DNA of 46,664 bases. Origin: Cyanobacteria bacterium SIG27. GTDB taxonomy: Bacteria; Cyanobacteriota; Vampirovibrionia; Gastranaerophilales; Gastranaerophilaceae. Each line of letters starts with the position of its first letter. Position 1 is the first letter of the stretch. The notes under the pieces are model-generated. The model worked only from the letters and a program-made list of their open reading frames with translations, did not search any database and was not told where the DNA came from. Positions 32,401 through 41,521 of this stretch are shown here, piece after piece. The stretch covers positions 1-46,664 of the forward strand of contig SUTT01000012.1 in assembly GCA_015152565.1 (NCBI GenBank). Direction: 5' to 3'. The position numbers and the translations under genes were made by a program.

Positions 32401-33073
32401 TTTAAGAGGTGAGCTGATTAGCGTAAAAGAAGATTTATTTGAGGCAACAACTTATGCAAACAATTGCAATGATGAAGTGGCTAAAAATTTCTTAAAAACA
32501 TTGCTTGCTTACGTTATGCTTGAAGAAAAATCTTATGTAAAAGCAATTGAAATTGCAACCGCTCAAATGCAATATTTTTCTAGCAAAAAGCTTGCTTTGG
32601 GTGCACTTTTGGCTTGGTATATTTCAGCTAGTGCAACAAGCGCTAATAAAGCTGATATGTATTGCATTGAAATATGTGAAAAAGCGGTTAAAATATGCGA
32701 AAATGCTCATAATAATAATTATTTCTTTAAAATATTGTTTCAAGAGTTGTTGGCCAAAACTTACCTTAAACTTGGAAACAAGGAAAATGCGCAAATGTAT
32801 TGCGATTTAGCGCTTCAAACCGCACAAGCTCAAGAGCTTTTATATCTTCAAGTAAGGCTAAATGAGCTAAAAGCAAATATTTCAAATGAAAGATTGATTG
32901 ATCAAGTGGATTCAAAAAAAGTTGAACATGCTCAAAATACGATTAAAATGTATGGTAGGGCGATTGATTCTGCTAAAAAATTAAATCTTTCCAACTATAC
33001 AAGAAGAATTGAAAAAGAGTTAACAGCCTTTAGGGCGCATTGTCAATTGAACAGAATTTTAGAGGAGAAATAG
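29441..33073 (+). CDS. Zinc-ribbon, cyclase-like, AAA ATPase and TPR signalling protein
   Basis: A 1210-residue protein starting at TTG 29441; no other in-frame start exists because a stop lies two codons upstream, and GGGA provides a weak ribosome site. Three CxxC zinc ribbons fill residues 1-75 (CPKC/CPTC, CSKC/CKKC, CPEC/CRKC). Residues about 125-285 resemble a degenerate class III adenylate/guanylate cyclase domain (FLFYIDFINLDKFLEKY), lacking a clear pair of metal aspartates. An AAA/STAND ATPase follows, with Walker A LNAQRGAGKTH (about 318-328) and Walker B NLIFIIDDFD (about 442-451). The last 500 residues are TPR-like helices. The layout matches cyclase-AAA-TPR regulators; it probably senses or scaffolds rather than makes cAMP. 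It starts a run with plsC and mfd. Confidence 0.8.
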   Translation: MICPKCKTKVSKNDTVCPTCKLKLIFKCSKCGSPTRLGSVSCKKCGNVFVKFCPECNCANIPTATACRKCSYKFEKSKIQEEKKVKFLENKVQQEPQEKKKVINITQEISTNATIGDVSFLEKDKNKEQEENKPFLFYIDFINLDKFLEKYNKKEFEHEVIQNIKTTIKIAFGVNCEFINSHVAMFSLNYNKQMKILDKIGLFEQEFSKFNQILEKKLDSGLSYKFAISTAQEVRKSSEIIQLKHGCDKDVIVSSGAYSKLSSELSLIKITSDSYKLIFLEQRPVFEQAKDVKYDKALEMMLESLSDNASSIRAISLNAQRGAGKTHLLSDLYNKLYVKKPANTIVFHAQCSALTQVSPYGLIQNFFSTLFNCPAVLREDFNINGFEKKVLDRLQLDKIDKDHLETLANLIYPIKKDYYENILINKEITYRYLKDVFDYIKQKKNLIFIIDDFDLIDESSYGFLKFLVTENYFERDAKLVLGYKNQHSISMYFQTDKLNNNNCLNISLRSLNSSESKIFIKKVLGQECQIPNDILSHVAYNAQGNIAYIEQILQYFFERRILLVKDGEVIFNKEFADVEIPATLEKVFCKRLDFLRENNEKEYIFLNVASLLGDRLDYRLLSGVFQLTENEFFEIVNLLEKKGYLKRKVDDIYGFKNSLTWSYCYIKAKEEDLIKEDAKKLLLELNDKTISTPLICPILAQVIGNKDLAFSLWTKNLQYASYIGDVNIYTMAQKQSLILLENVKLDNFEYTKNNICERLGKLIYDKNPSEAKEYLSVAIAAAQKNHEINKIIELTGYLAKSSYLTQDYNAVVEVVDNVLKFFNKHDKTDRKSTIELQIALIKTRKLEALLQLGSWQEISSLVNTEITPVLEKHLNFFSKHKWISQSEIFYSWIEANIILAQSYAQQGSSTAFELISEIDKVLQKERGTRIDMLRVKLAFADAMASTSRGFFDESDTILQEIVKDYSYVIDNPNLICDWNIINLINKILRGELISVKEDLFEATTYANNCNDEVAKNFLKTLLAYVMLEEKSYVKAIEIATAQMQYFSSKKLALGALLAWYISASATSANKADMYCIEICEKAVKICENAHNNNYFFKILFQELLAKTYLKLGNKENAQMYCDLALQTAQAQELLYLQVRLNELKANISNERLIDQVDSKKVEHAQNTIKMYGRAIDSAKKLNLSNYTRRIEKELTAFRAHCQLNRILEEK

Positions 33074-33077
33074 CGAT

Positions 33078-33908
33078 ATGAAAACAATTGAAACTCCAAA
33101 ACATTTGTATTGTGAAACACCTCCGACTGTTTTAAGAAACAGAAAAGAAAAGTTCAGAACAGCAAAAGACGTGCCTTTCTGGCATGTTATTGCAAAATAT
33201 GTTTTTGGAAAAATGGTAAAAGCCAGATTTCATTCTTTGATGTATAAAGGTGTTGAAAATCTGGAAGCTCGAGATAAGTCAAAAGCGACGATTTTTTATG
33301 TTAATCATAGTAATTGGTGGGATGGAATTATAGGCTACACCATGGTAAGACATGTCTTTAAAGGTAGATTGCGTCTTATGATTGAAGAAATGAACAGATT
33401 TCCTCTATTCCAATATATTGGTTGTTTCCCAATTAATAAAAAAACAGCGCAAGACGCTATGAAATCACTTAAATATGCAGCAACTACATTGAGCAGTGGC
33501 GATATTTACTTTTGGCTTTTTGCAGAGGGAATAATCAGACCTCCAAGAAATAAAAATAAAAAATTCCAAACGGGAATTGCGTATTTAATTGAAAACGCTA
33601 TAAAACAATATGGCGGCATTAACATTGCCCCAATTAGTGTTGATTATAGTTTTTTAAGGCAAGATAAACCAGAAGTCATTATTGAAATTGGACAGGTTCA
33701 AACGTTCTATGAATTTAATGAGAACAGAAAAGAATTTTGTGCAAATTTAAGTAAAAGCTTTGAAGCGTTTTGTATTAATCAACATGATCAAATTTCAAGC
33801 GGAGATTTTAAAGGCTATAGATATCTTTTTAAAGAAAAACTAAGCTGGTGGAGAGATATCGAGCGAAGACTTAAAAATATAGGAATGAAAGACGATAACA
33901 AGCAATAA
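33078..33908 (+). CDS. PlsC-type 1-acyl-sn-glycerol-3-phosphate acyltransferase
   Basis: A 276-residue acyltransferase of the PlsC/LPLAT family. NHSNWWDG (about residues 76-83) is the NHx4D catalytic motif. CFPINKK and LFAEGIIRPPRN (FxEG substrate-binding motif, about 153-164) follow at the usual spacing. It would acylate a lysophospholipid or related glycerol phosphate at the membrane. No transmembrane helix is obvious, so attachment is likely peripheral. It lies 4 bases after the AAA regulator and directly abuts mfd, so it is co-transcribed with both. Confidence 0.87.
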   Translation: MKTIETPKHLYCETPPTVLRNRKEKFRTAKDVPFWHVIAKYVFGKMVKARFHSLMYKGVENLEARDKSKATIFYVNHSNWWDGIIGYTMVRHVFKGRLRLMIEEMNRFPLFQYIGCFPINKKTAQDAMKSLKYAATTLSSGDIYFWLFAEGIIRPPRNKNKKFQTGIAYLIENAIKQYGGINIAPISVDYSFLRQDKPEVIIEIGQVQTFYEFNENRKEFCANLSKSFEAFCINQHDQISSGDFKGYRYLFKEKLSWWRDIERRLKNIGMKDDNKQ

Positions 33909-36900
33909 ATGGATAAAGATTTTATAAAACTAAATTTTGTAGATGGTTTTATTAAGTCTAATTCTAAATTAAGACTTGTTTTGTCGGGGCTTTTATCTCC
34001 TTTTGATTTGTTTTTAATTAAATCAATTGCTTCTTTAGGGAAAAAAATTCTCTATATTACAATTGATGAACAAACTGCGCTAAAAGCACAAAAAGACCTA
34101 GAAACGCTTTTAAACATTAAAAGCGAGGTTTTACCTAATCAAGAAATTGGACTTTATAGTGAATTAGAAAAAAATTATTATATTTATCAAGAACAAATTA
34201 ACATATTTTTAAATCAGCCAAATGTTATTTTTGCGCCTATTAAAGCATTAAGTGAAAAATTTGGAACAATTGATTTTTATAAAAATAATATAATCGAATT
34301 TAAAAAAAATGATACGGTTGATTATACTGAAATTACAAAAAAATTAGTTGAGTTAGGATATAAAAGAACAACAAATGTTGTAGATATTGGTGAATTTGCC
34401 CTCAGGGGTGATATTTTAGATATCCATGGGCTTGATTATAATCCAATTAGAATTGAATTTTTTGCAGATACAATTGAAGATATCAGATATTTTAATCCTA
34501 ATACTCAAAAAAGTTTTAAAAAGGTTGAAAATGCTCGGATTTTACCGCTTTACAAGTTTATTTTAAATGATAAAAATAAAGCTCAATTTATTGAAAAAAT
34601 TAAAAAAATAAAAAATAATGACGATTTCACAACTCAAATTAAAAACGAATTAATGGAAAAAATTCAAGAGCGAGGTTATTTTGAGGGGATTGAATATTAT
34701 ATAAATTATATCGAAGAAAAAACTAATTCTGCTTTAGATTTTTTCAGTGATTATATTTTAATTTTCAAAGAAACAAGTCAAATAATTTCAAAATATCAAA
34801 ACATTGATGAAAAATATATTCAAGAATATGATGAAGCAATAAAAAGCAATTTAAAGCTTCCTTTAGAAAAATTAAACCATGTAAAAACTGACGAATTTTT
34901 AGCTCAAACTAAAAAATTTAAATCAATTGGTTTGGATAATTTTTTAGAAGATGATTACGATAAAATAATTGAATTTGATTTATCGCTGCCTCCAGTGTTT
35001 TCTTGTGATATTGAAAAAATTGGTAAATTTATAAAAAAATATTTAAATGAAAATTATAAAATTTTAATTTGCACTAATTTCCCAAATCGCTTAAAAGAAG
35101 TATTTGATGAATTGGAAATTTTTTCTGATGATATTTTTTATTATCCCGATATATCAACCGGTGGTGTAATATCAGATGATGAAAAAATATCAAACGAAAA
35201 GATTTTAATTTTATCTGATAAAGAGCTTTTTTCTCGTCATAATAGAGATATAACAACTAAAAAACACTATTCCAATAAGCAAACCCAAGATTTTATCGAT
35301 TCGATTAACGATATTAAAATTGGCGAATATGTTGTTCATAGCGTCCATGGGATTGGGATTTATAACGGAATAACAAAACAAGTAATTGATGATAATCAAA
35401 AAGATTACCTTGAAATTCAGTTCCAAGGAACTGATAAGCTTTTTATGCCAGCTGAACAAATTAATCTTTTGTGTAGATATCGTGGTTCAGGAGCCGCTAA
35501 ACCAAAATTATCCAAAATGGGTGGAACTGCTTGGGAAACAACAAAGGCTAAAGCTAAAAAAGAAGTTGAAACAATTGCTTATGATTTATTAGATTTATAT
35601 GCTAAAAGAAAAATGGCAAAAGGTATTGAATTTGAGCTTGATTCTACTTGGCAATACGAGATGGAAGAAAATTTTGAATTTACTGAAACTCCAGACCAGA
35701 TGAAAGCTATAATTGAAACCAAAAAAGATATGGAAAATTCAAAACCAATGGATAGGTTGATTTGTGCTGATGTTGGTTTTGGAAAAACAGAAATTGCGCT
35801 AAGAGCTATGTTTAAAGCGGTTATGTCGGGTTATCAAACCGCACTAATTGCTCCAACTACAATATTAACTATGCAACATTTTGAAACCATAAAACAGCGA
35901 TTTGAGCCGTTTGATGTAAATGTTGCAGTTTTAAATAGATTTTGTTCTAAAAAAGAGCAGAAAAAAACTATTGAAGAAATTAACGAAGGGAAAGTTGATG
36001 TTGTAATTGCTACTCATAGGCTTTTATCAGATGATATTGAATTTAAAAAATTAGGGCTTTTAGTTATTGATGAAGAGCATAAGTTTGGCGTTCGACATAA
36101 AGAAAAATTGAAAAAATTCAAAGAAAATATTGATGTTTTATCTTTGAGTGCCACTCCAATTCCAAGAACGCTAAATATGGCATTGTCAGGAATTAAAGAT
36201 TTATCTGTCATAAATACTCCTCCTAAAAACAGGCTTCCTATTAAAACTTATGTTGGGGAGTTTAGTGAAACTTATGTTAAAAATGCAATAAATCAAGAAC
36301 TTCAAAGGGATGGACAAGTCTATTATCTTTATAATCGAGTTGAAACAATTAATAAATTTAAAGAAAAATTACAAGAAATTGTTCCAAACGCAAGAATTGC
36401 AATAGCACACGGGCAAATGCAAGAAAAACAATTAGAAGAAGTAATTTGTGATTTTGCTGCTAAAAAATATGATATTTTATTATCAACTACAATAATTGAA
36501 TCTGGTTTAGATATTCCAAATGCCAATACTATGATTATTCATGACGCTGATAATTTTGGTCTTGCTCAACTTTATCAATTAAGAGGACGTGTTGGAAGAT
36601 GCGATAGACAAGCATATTGCTTTTGTTTTTATAAAAAAACAAAAGAGTTAAATGAACAAGCAAGAAAAAGATTAGAATCAATTAAAGATTTTTCAAGACT
36701 TGGAAGCGGATATCAAATTGCTCTTCGTGATATTGAAATTAGGGGCGTTGGAAATATTTTAGGAACTTCTCAACACGGGCAAATGGTGTCTGTTGGGTTT
36801 GATACATATTGCAATTTATTATCAGAATGTATTGAAGATATTAAAATGAAGCAAAATAAAAACCCTTATGAACAAGTTTCAATCAAAAAGAAAGAACCTG

Positions 36901-37382
36901 CAATTATTGATATAAATGCTGATGCTTATATACCTGATGAATGGGCTCAAACGTATGAACAAAAAATATTGGAATATAAAAGACTTTCAGATGTTTCAAG
37001 TATATCTGAGCTTGAAAATATGGAGCTAAATTTAAAAGATAGATTTTCAAAAATTCCAGCTTGTGTTGAAAATTTGATTAAATTAATTAAGCTTAGAATT
37101 TTAGCAATGAATGCAAATATTTCTCTTGTTCGTCAAGCGGGTAATCAAATAAGAATTTATACGCCATTTAGTGCACAAGAATGGATAATATTAAAATCAA
37201 AGATTGAACCCAAATATACTAAAAATATAACTTATTCAACTCCGCCTAAAAACTTAGCCAAAACAAAAGGCATTCTTCTTGTGAACAAAAATGAAGATGA
37301 TTTTGATGAAATATTTAACAAATTGGCGGATTTGTTTTATTATATTTCTGAGGTAATTTTAAATTTTAAGGTTGAGATTTAA
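33909..37382 (+). CDS. mfd: Transcription-repair coupling factor Mfd
   Basis: A 1157-residue protein of full family length. The N-terminal third has the UvrB-like module. YVVHSVHGIGIYNG (about residue 475) starts the RNA polymerase-interacting domain. The RecG-like motor has Walker A ADVGFGKTE (about 619-627), DEEH (about 720), SATPIPRTL and QLRGRVGR (about 889). Mfd displaces RNA polymerase stalled at DNA lesions and recruits UvrA for excision repair. Its ATG follows the plsC stop with no gap. No damage is seen in the motifs. Confidence 0.97.
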   Translation: MDKDFIKLNFVDGFIKSNSKLRLVLSGLLSPFDLFLIKSIASLGKKILYITIDEQTALKAQKDLETLLNIKSEVLPNQEIGLYSELEKNYYIYQEQINIFLNQPNVIFAPIKALSEKFGTIDFYKNNIIEFKKNDTVDYTEITKKLVELGYKRTTNVVDIGEFALRGDILDIHGLDYNPIRIEFFADTIEDIRYFNPNTQKSFKKVENARILPLYKFILNDKNKAQFIEKIKKIKNNDDFTTQIKNELMEKIQERGYFEGIEYYINYIEEKTNSALDFFSDYILIFKETSQIISKYQNIDEKYIQEYDEAIKSNLKLPLEKLNHVKTDEFLAQTKKFKSIGLDNFLEDDYDKIIEFDLSLPPVFSCDIEKIGKFIKKYLNENYKILICTNFPNRLKEVFDELEIFSDDIFYYPDISTGGVISDDEKISNEKILILSDKELFSRHNRDITTKKHYSNKQTQDFIDSINDIKIGEYVVHSVHGIGIYNGITKQVIDDNQKDYLEIQFQGTDKLFMPAEQINLLCRYRGSGAAKPKLSKMGGTAWETTKAKAKKEVETIAYDLLDLYAKRKMAKGIEFELDSTWQYEMEENFEFTETPDQMKAIIETKKDMENSKPMDRLICADVGFGKTEIALRAMFKAVMSGYQTALIAPTTILTMQHFETIKQRFEPFDVNVAVLNRFCSKKEQKKTIEEINEGKVDVVIATHRLLSDDIEFKKLGLLVIDEEHKFGVRHKEKLKKFKENIDVLSLSATPIPRTLNMALSGIKDLSVINTPPKNRLPIKTYVGEFSETYVKNAINQELQRDGQVYYLYNRVETINKFKEKLQEIVPNARIAIAHGQMQEKQLEEVICDFAAKKYDILLSTTIIESGLDIPNANTMIIHDADNFGLAQLYQLRGRVGRCDRQAYCFCFYKKTKELNEQARKRLESIKDFSRLGSGYQIALRDIEIRGVGNILGTSQHGQMVSVGFDTYCNLLSECIEDIKMKQNKNPYEQVSIKKKEPAIIDINADAYIPDEWAQTYEQKILEYKRLSDVSSISELENMELNLKDRFSKIPACVENLIKLIKLRILAMNANISLVRQAGNQIRIYTPFSAQEWIILKSKIEPKYTKNITYSTPPKNLAKTKGILLVNKNEDDFDEIFNKLADLFYYISEVILNFKVEI

Positions 37383-37406
37383 TTTTTAACAATAAAGGAG
37401 GAAATA

Positions 37407-38522
37407 ATGAAGTTTACAAAATTAGCATTAACGCTTTTATGTTGTACGGCTTTGTTCTGCGGTTGCACAAAAGACAGCGATGTTGTAATCAAAGTTAATG
37501 ACAAGGGAATTACTAAAGCTGAATTTAGTGAAGATTTCAATAGAATAAAAAATGCAGAACTAAAAAATGCTCCTAAAGAATTGCAAAAAAATAATAGCTA
37601 TGCTGTTTTAGCTCTTAAAAATAGATATGTTAATGATGTTGTAGTTAGAGAATTACTTGCCCAAGAATTTGAAAAAAGAAAACTAACTGCAAGTGAAGAA
37701 GAAATCAAAGCTAAAAAAGAGTTTTTAGTTAAGCAAATTGGTTCTGAAGAATTATTTAATAAAATTTTAAAAGAAAATGATATTTCGGAAGAAAAATTAA
37801 ATTCTGATATGGCAAAAGAAGTAAAAATGGATAAGCTTGTTGCTTCTTTGGCTAATGTTAAAATAACAGATGCAGATGCTGAAAAATTTTATAAGGAAAA
37901 TAAAGCAGAATTTACTTTACCTGAAAGAGTTCAAGCTTCGCATATTCTTTTTGAAACTAATATTGAAGCAATTAAAAAATCAATCGCTGATGCTGATAAA
38001 AACGCAAATTTAACTACAGAAGCTATTGAGAAAAAAGCAAAAGAACAATTAGATAAAAACTTGGCTTTAGCACAAGAAGTTCAAAAAAAAGCAAGCAAAA
38101 ATCCTAAAAACTTTGCTCAGTTAGCTAAAGAATATTCACAAGATAAAGGTTCTGCTCAAAATGGCGGAGATTTAGGCTTTATTACAAGAGAACAAGTTGT
38201 TAAAGAATTTGGTGATGCTGCATTTTCTCAAAAAGTTGGAACAGTTAGCCCATTAGTTAAATCTCAATTCGGAACTCATATTATTTATGTTAGAGATAAA
38301 GCTGCTAAAGAAACTCAAAGTTTCTCTAAAGTAAAAGCAGATATCAAACAATTCCTTGAAAAAAGACAAAAAATTGACACTACAAGAGAATTGATTGTTG
38401 GCTTAAAAAATAAAGCAACAATTGAATTTGTTGATAAAAGTCTAGACCCTGCTAATATTCAAAAACAATTAGAAAAAGCAATGCCTGGTCCTAAACAACA
38501 AAAACAAGAAAAGAAAAAATAA
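37407..38522 (+). CDS. SurA/PrsA-like parvulin peptidyl-prolyl isomerase lipoprotein
   Basis: A 371-residue protein with AAAGGAGG before its start. The signal peptide ends in a lipobox-like LFCGC with C20 as the probable lipid anchor, though the -3 residue is unusual. Residues about 45-165 form the SurA_N-type chaperone domain. Residues about 170-310 are a PpiC/parvulin domain (RVQASHILFE, GGDLGFITREQ, SQFGTHIIYV). It would fold exported or outer-membrane proteins. It ends the operon with mfd, and a strong terminator follows. The lysine- and glutamine-rich tail (PGPKQQKQEKKK) is low complexity. Confidence 0.88.
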   Translation: MKFTKLALTLLCCTALFCGCTKDSDVVIKVNDKGITKAEFSEDFNRIKNAELKNAPKELQKNNSYAVLALKNRYVNDVVVRELLAQEFEKRKLTASEEEIKAKKEFLVKQIGSEELFNKILKENDISEEKLNSDMAKEVKMDKLVASLANVKITDADAEKFYKENKAEFTLPERVQASHILFETNIEAIKKSIADADKNANLTTEAIEKKAKEQLDKNLALAQEVQKKASKNPKNFAQLAKEYSQDKGSAQNGGDLGFITREQVVKEFGDAAFSQKVGTVSPLVKSQFGTHIIYVRDKAAKETQSFSKVKADIKQFLEKRQKIDTTRELIVGLKNKATIEFVDKSLDPANIQKQLEKAMPGPKQQKQEKKK

Positions 38523-38526
38523 AATT

Positions 38527-38550
38527 AAGCCGCCTAAAAGGCGGCTTTTT
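38527..38550 (+). terminator. Intrinsic terminator
   Basis: A 9-bp perfect stem, AAGCCGCCT/AGGCGGCTT, with a 3-base AAA loop, followed by a T-run. It lies 4 bases after the parvulin gene and closes the 29441-38522 transcription unit; the downstream gene has its own start 20 bases on. Confidence 0.9.
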
Positions 38551-38569
38551 AGGCAAGAAAGAGGATAAA

Positions 38570-39040
38570 ATGGGTCAAGTTGTTAATAGAATAGAAATAG
38601 TTGAAATTGTTGAAGATTTAAAAAAACAAAATAAAAAAGTAGTTTTTACAAATGGCTGTTTTGACATCTTGCATATTGGACATGTTCGATATTTAAAAGA
38701 ATCGGCAAAATGCGGTGATATTTTAGTTATCGGATTAAATTCAGATAGCAGTGTTAAAAGATTAAAAGGAGAAACTCGCCCGATAAATAATGAATTTGAT
38801 AGAGCAGAATTATTATCTGAATTGGGCTTTGTTGATTATGTTGTGATTTTTGAGCAGGACTCACCTGTTGAATTGTTAGATGAAATAAAACCAAATATTT
38901 ATACAAAAGGAGCTGATTATACCATTGAAACGTTGCCTGAAGCAGAAACTGTTTTAAAAAATGGGGGCAAGGTAGAATTTATTAATTTAGTTGAGGGTAA
39001 ATCTACAACAAATGTTATTAAAAAGATTGAACAAAAATAA
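38570..39040 (+). CDS. rfaE2: D-glycero-beta-D-manno-heptose 1-phosphate adenylyltransferase
   Basis: A 156-residue nucleotidyltransferase equal to the C-terminal half of E. coli HldE. FTNGCFDILHIGHVRYL contains the HxGH nucleotide motif (about residues 33-36), and KRLKGETRPIN and EGKSTTNVI are family signatures (the last is the ISSxT-like site). It makes ADP-heptose for the LPS inner core. The kinase half (rfaE1) is not in this window. The ribosome site AGAAAGAGG precedes the ATG. A terminator lies between this gene and the parvulin gene. Confidence 0.92.
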   Translation: MGQVVNRIEIVEIVEDLKKQNKKVVFTNGCFDILHIGHVRYLKESAKCGDILVIGLNSDSSVKRLKGETRPINNEFDRAELLSELGFVDYVVIFEQDSPVELLDEIKPNIYTKGADYTIETLPEAETVLKNGGKVEFINLVEGKSTTNVIKKIEQK

Positions 39041-39123
39041 AATATTTGTTAAGAAATTAGCAATTTTTTTTGAATTGTTATAAAATAGATTTACTTAGAC
39101 TAGATATATTAAGGGAGTGTCGT

Positions 39124-40233
39124 ATGGGTGAAAGAAAATTTAGCCTTGAAGAATTGGCTCAAATAGTAGGCGGTATTTTAACAAAAGCACAAGATGTAAC
39201 TATTGATAAAGTTGCACCTCCAAAATTAGCTGATGAAAATACGCTTGCGCTTGCAATGAATGAAGAAGAAATTGAAAATATTGCCCAATCTAAGGCTAAA
39301 GCTGTATTGGTACCATTAGGTGTTAATTTAGATGGTATTTCAACAATCGAAGTTGAGCGTCCAAGATTGGCATTTATGAAATTGTTAAATGTATTTTACA
39401 TTGCCCCTGATACTCCAAGAAATATTCACCCAACAGCAGTTATTGATCCATCTGCAAAATTAGGTCAAAATGTTTCAATTGGTGCTAATGTTTTTGTTGG
39501 AAGAAATGCTGTAATTGGTGACAATACTGCGCTAATGCCAAATGTTTATGTTGGAAAAGAAGCAGTTATTGGTTCTGATTGTTTATTCCACCCAGGCGTA
39601 AATATTGGCGATTTTGTTAAAGTCGGCTCTCGTTGTATTTTTCACCATGGAGTTAGCCTTGGTGCTGATGGTTTTTCTTTTGTAACAGAAGCTCCAAATA
39701 ATATTGAGCAAGCTCGAGCTGAGGGCGCTATTAAAGAAGTTAATACTGAAGTAAAAGTGTTTAAAATTCCATCACTTGGTTCTGTTGAAATTGGTGATGA
39801 TGTTGAAATTGGCGCTAATACTTGTGTTGATAGGGGAACTGTTGAAAATACTGTAATTGGTTCTCAAACAAAAATTGATAATCTTGTTATGATTGGTCAT
39901 AACTGCAGAATTGGCAAAGCTTGTACAATTGTATCTCAAGTTGGTATCGCTGGTTCTTGTGTGATTGGTGATAGAGTAGTAATTGCTGGTCAAGCTGGCT
40001 TAAAAGACCATATTGAAATTGGCGATGATTCAATTATTTTAGCACAAGCTGGTGTTACTAAATCATTCCCAAGAAAATCAGTTGTAATGGGTGCTCCTGC
40101 GGTTCTTAGAAAAGATTTCATTAAGAGATTAAAATATCTTGATGAAGCAGAAGTTATGGTTCAAAAATACAAAAAATATCAACATTTATTAGAAGATTAT
40201 GAGAAATTTTTAAATGAAGACGGTAAAATCTAG
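39124..40233 (+). CDS. lpxD: UDP-3-O-acylglucosamine N-acyltransferase LpxD
   Basis: About 369 residues from ATG 39124, chosen over an upstream start at 39070 because AAGGGAG is correctly spaced. The N-terminal uridine-binding domain ([12 protein letters not shown]) is followed by a left-handed beta helix of hexapeptide repeats ([38 protein letters not shown]). [12 protein letters not shown] holds the catalytic-site histidine and MIGHNCRIG is a typical LpxD turn. It adds the second, N-linked acyl chain in lipid A synthesis. Its end overlaps lpxC by 20 bases. Confidence 0.96.
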   Translation: MGERKFSLEELAQIVGGILTKAQDVTIDKVAPPKLADENTLALAMNEEEIENIAQSKAKAVLVPLGVNLDGISTIEVERPRLAFMKLLNVFYIAPDTPRNIHPTAVIDPSAKLGQNVSIGANVFVGRNAVIGDNTALMPNVYVGKEAVIGSDCLFHPGVNIGDFVKVGSRCIFHHGVSLGADGFSFVTEAPNNIEQARAEGAIKEVNTEVKVFKIPSLGSVEIGDDVEIGANTCVDRGTVENTVIGSQTKIDNLVMIGHNCRIGKACTIVSQVGIAGSCVIGDRVVIAGQAGLKDHIEIGDDSIILAQAGVTKSFPRKSVVMGAPAVLRKDFIKRLKYLDEAEVMVQKYKKYQHLLEDYEKFLNEDGKI

Positions 40234-41035
40234 TTTTAAATTATCAGGAGCAGGCTTAATGTTTGCTGCTCCGGTGGAACTTACTATAAAACCATCTGAT
40301 AAAAAAGGAATTCGTTTTTTTATTGGTGATGGTGTGGTTGAGGCAACTGTAAATAATGTAGTTTCAACAGAACATTGTGTAATTTTGGCTGATGTTATGG
40401 CAGGTGCTAAGCATAAAATTGCTCTAGTTGAACATTTTATGGCTACTTGTGCAATATGTGAAATTGACGCATTAGATGTTTATTTTGAATCGGCTGGGTT
40501 TGAAATGCCAATTTTTGATGGTTCGGCTCGTGTTTGGGTTGAAGAATTTAACAAAGTTGGTTTTGAGGGTGTTTCAGAAGCAACAAAAGCATTAAATGAA
40601 GTTGTAACATTTAACAAAAATCATTCTTCAATTACATTAATGCCCGATGAAAACCCTACAACAATAACTTATGCTGTTAATTTTAATCACCCTGATTTAA
40701 ACAACAGGTGGGTTAAATTAAATGATAATTTAGATGAAATTATAGAAGCAAGAACTTTTGGCTATTTAAAAGACCTAGAAAAATTTCAAGCAGCAGGATA
40801 TTCAAAAGGTGTAACTATAGAAAATACTGTTGGTTTAACTGATAATGGTTATACAACAGAATTGAGAAGTCAATATGAACCTGCTAAACATAAGATTTTA
40901 GATATCATTGGTGACTTGTATTTAACAGGATATAACCCACTTAAAATGAATGCTAAAATTATAGCTATTGAAGCAGGGCACCAGTACCATGTTGAACTAG
41001 CAAAGAAATTAAAGCAAACACTAGATAAAAATTAA
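40214..41035 (+). CDS. lpxC: UDP-3-O-acyl-GlcNAc deacetylase LpxC
   Basis: A 273-residue zinc enzyme for the committed step of lipid A synthesis. Metal ligands are present: H in LVEHFMAT, and H and D in [16 protein letters not shown] supplies the catalytic histidine. [10 protein letters not shown] is a family motif. The N-terminal motif, normally GxGLHSG, reads GAGLMFAAP, so the usual histidine is methionine. The length is slightly short of the usual 280-305. It starts inside the end of lpxD and is translated with it. The family is clear despite divergence. Confidence 0.94.
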   Translation: MKTVKSSFKLSGAGLMFAAPVELTIKPSDKKGIRFFIGDGVVEATVNNVVSTEHCVILADVMAGAKHKIALVEHFMATCAICEIDALDVYFESAGFEMPIFDGSARVWVEEFNKVGFEGVSEATKALNEVVTFNKNHSSITLMPDENPTTITYAVNFNHPDLNNRWVKLNDNLDEIIEARTFGYLKDLEKFQAAGYSKGVTIENTVGLTDNGYTTELRSQYEPAKHKILDIIGDLYLTGYNPLKMNAKIIAIEAGHQYHVELAKKLKQTLDKN

Positions 41036-41055
41036 AATAAAAGAGGAGATATAAA

Positions 41056-41502
41056 ATGGATTCGATAATCGCACCAGTTTCTCTGGATTATGCTCAAATT
41101 CTAGAGATGTTACCACATAGATACCCATTTTTATTGGTTGATAGAATTACTGAGTGTGTTCCAGGACAATATTCAAAAGGATATAAAAATGTTTCGTTTA
41201 ATGAACCATTTTTTCATGGGCATTTCCCTGAAAATCCAATTATGCCAGGAGTATTGCAAATTGAAGCATTAGCTCAAACATCTGCTCCAATTTTGATGTT
41301 AATGGAACAATATAAAGGTAAGTTAACTCTTTTTGCAGGGGTTGATGGAGCTAAATTTAAAAACATTGTTCGCCCAGGTGACAAATTGGAAATGGAAACA
41401 GAAATTATTAAAATGAAAGGTCCTATCGCAAAGTGCTTTGGTCGTTCATTTGTAGATGGAAAATTATGCTTAGAAGCAACTTTAACAGTTGCTCTCAAAT
41501 AG
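41056..41502 (+). CDS. fabZ: 3-hydroxyacyl-ACP dehydratase FabZ
   Basis: A 148-residue hot-dog-fold dehydratase preceded by AGAGGAG. LPHRYPFLLVDRI, FFHGHFPENPIMPGV (catalytic histidine) and QIEALAQ (catalytic glutamate) are complete. It dehydrates 3-hydroxyacyl-ACP in fatty acid elongation. Its place between lpxC and lpxA is the classic order, since it competes with LpxA for the same hydroxyacyl-ACP pool. Confidence 0.97.
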   Translation: MDSIIAPVSLDYAQILEMLPHRYPFLLVDRITECVPGQYSKGYKNVSFNEPFFHGHFPENPIMPGVLQIEALAQTSAPILMLMEQYKGKLTLFAGVDGAKFKNIVRPGDKLEMETEIIKMKGPIAKCFGRSFVDGKLCLEATLTVALK

Positions 41503-41521
41503 GAATTAAGGAAAAAATAAA

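Noticed and set aside
39070-39123. N-terminal extension of LpxD from an upstream start
   Set aside because: The extra residues do not resemble LpxD, and ATG 39124 has a well-placed AAGGGAG.
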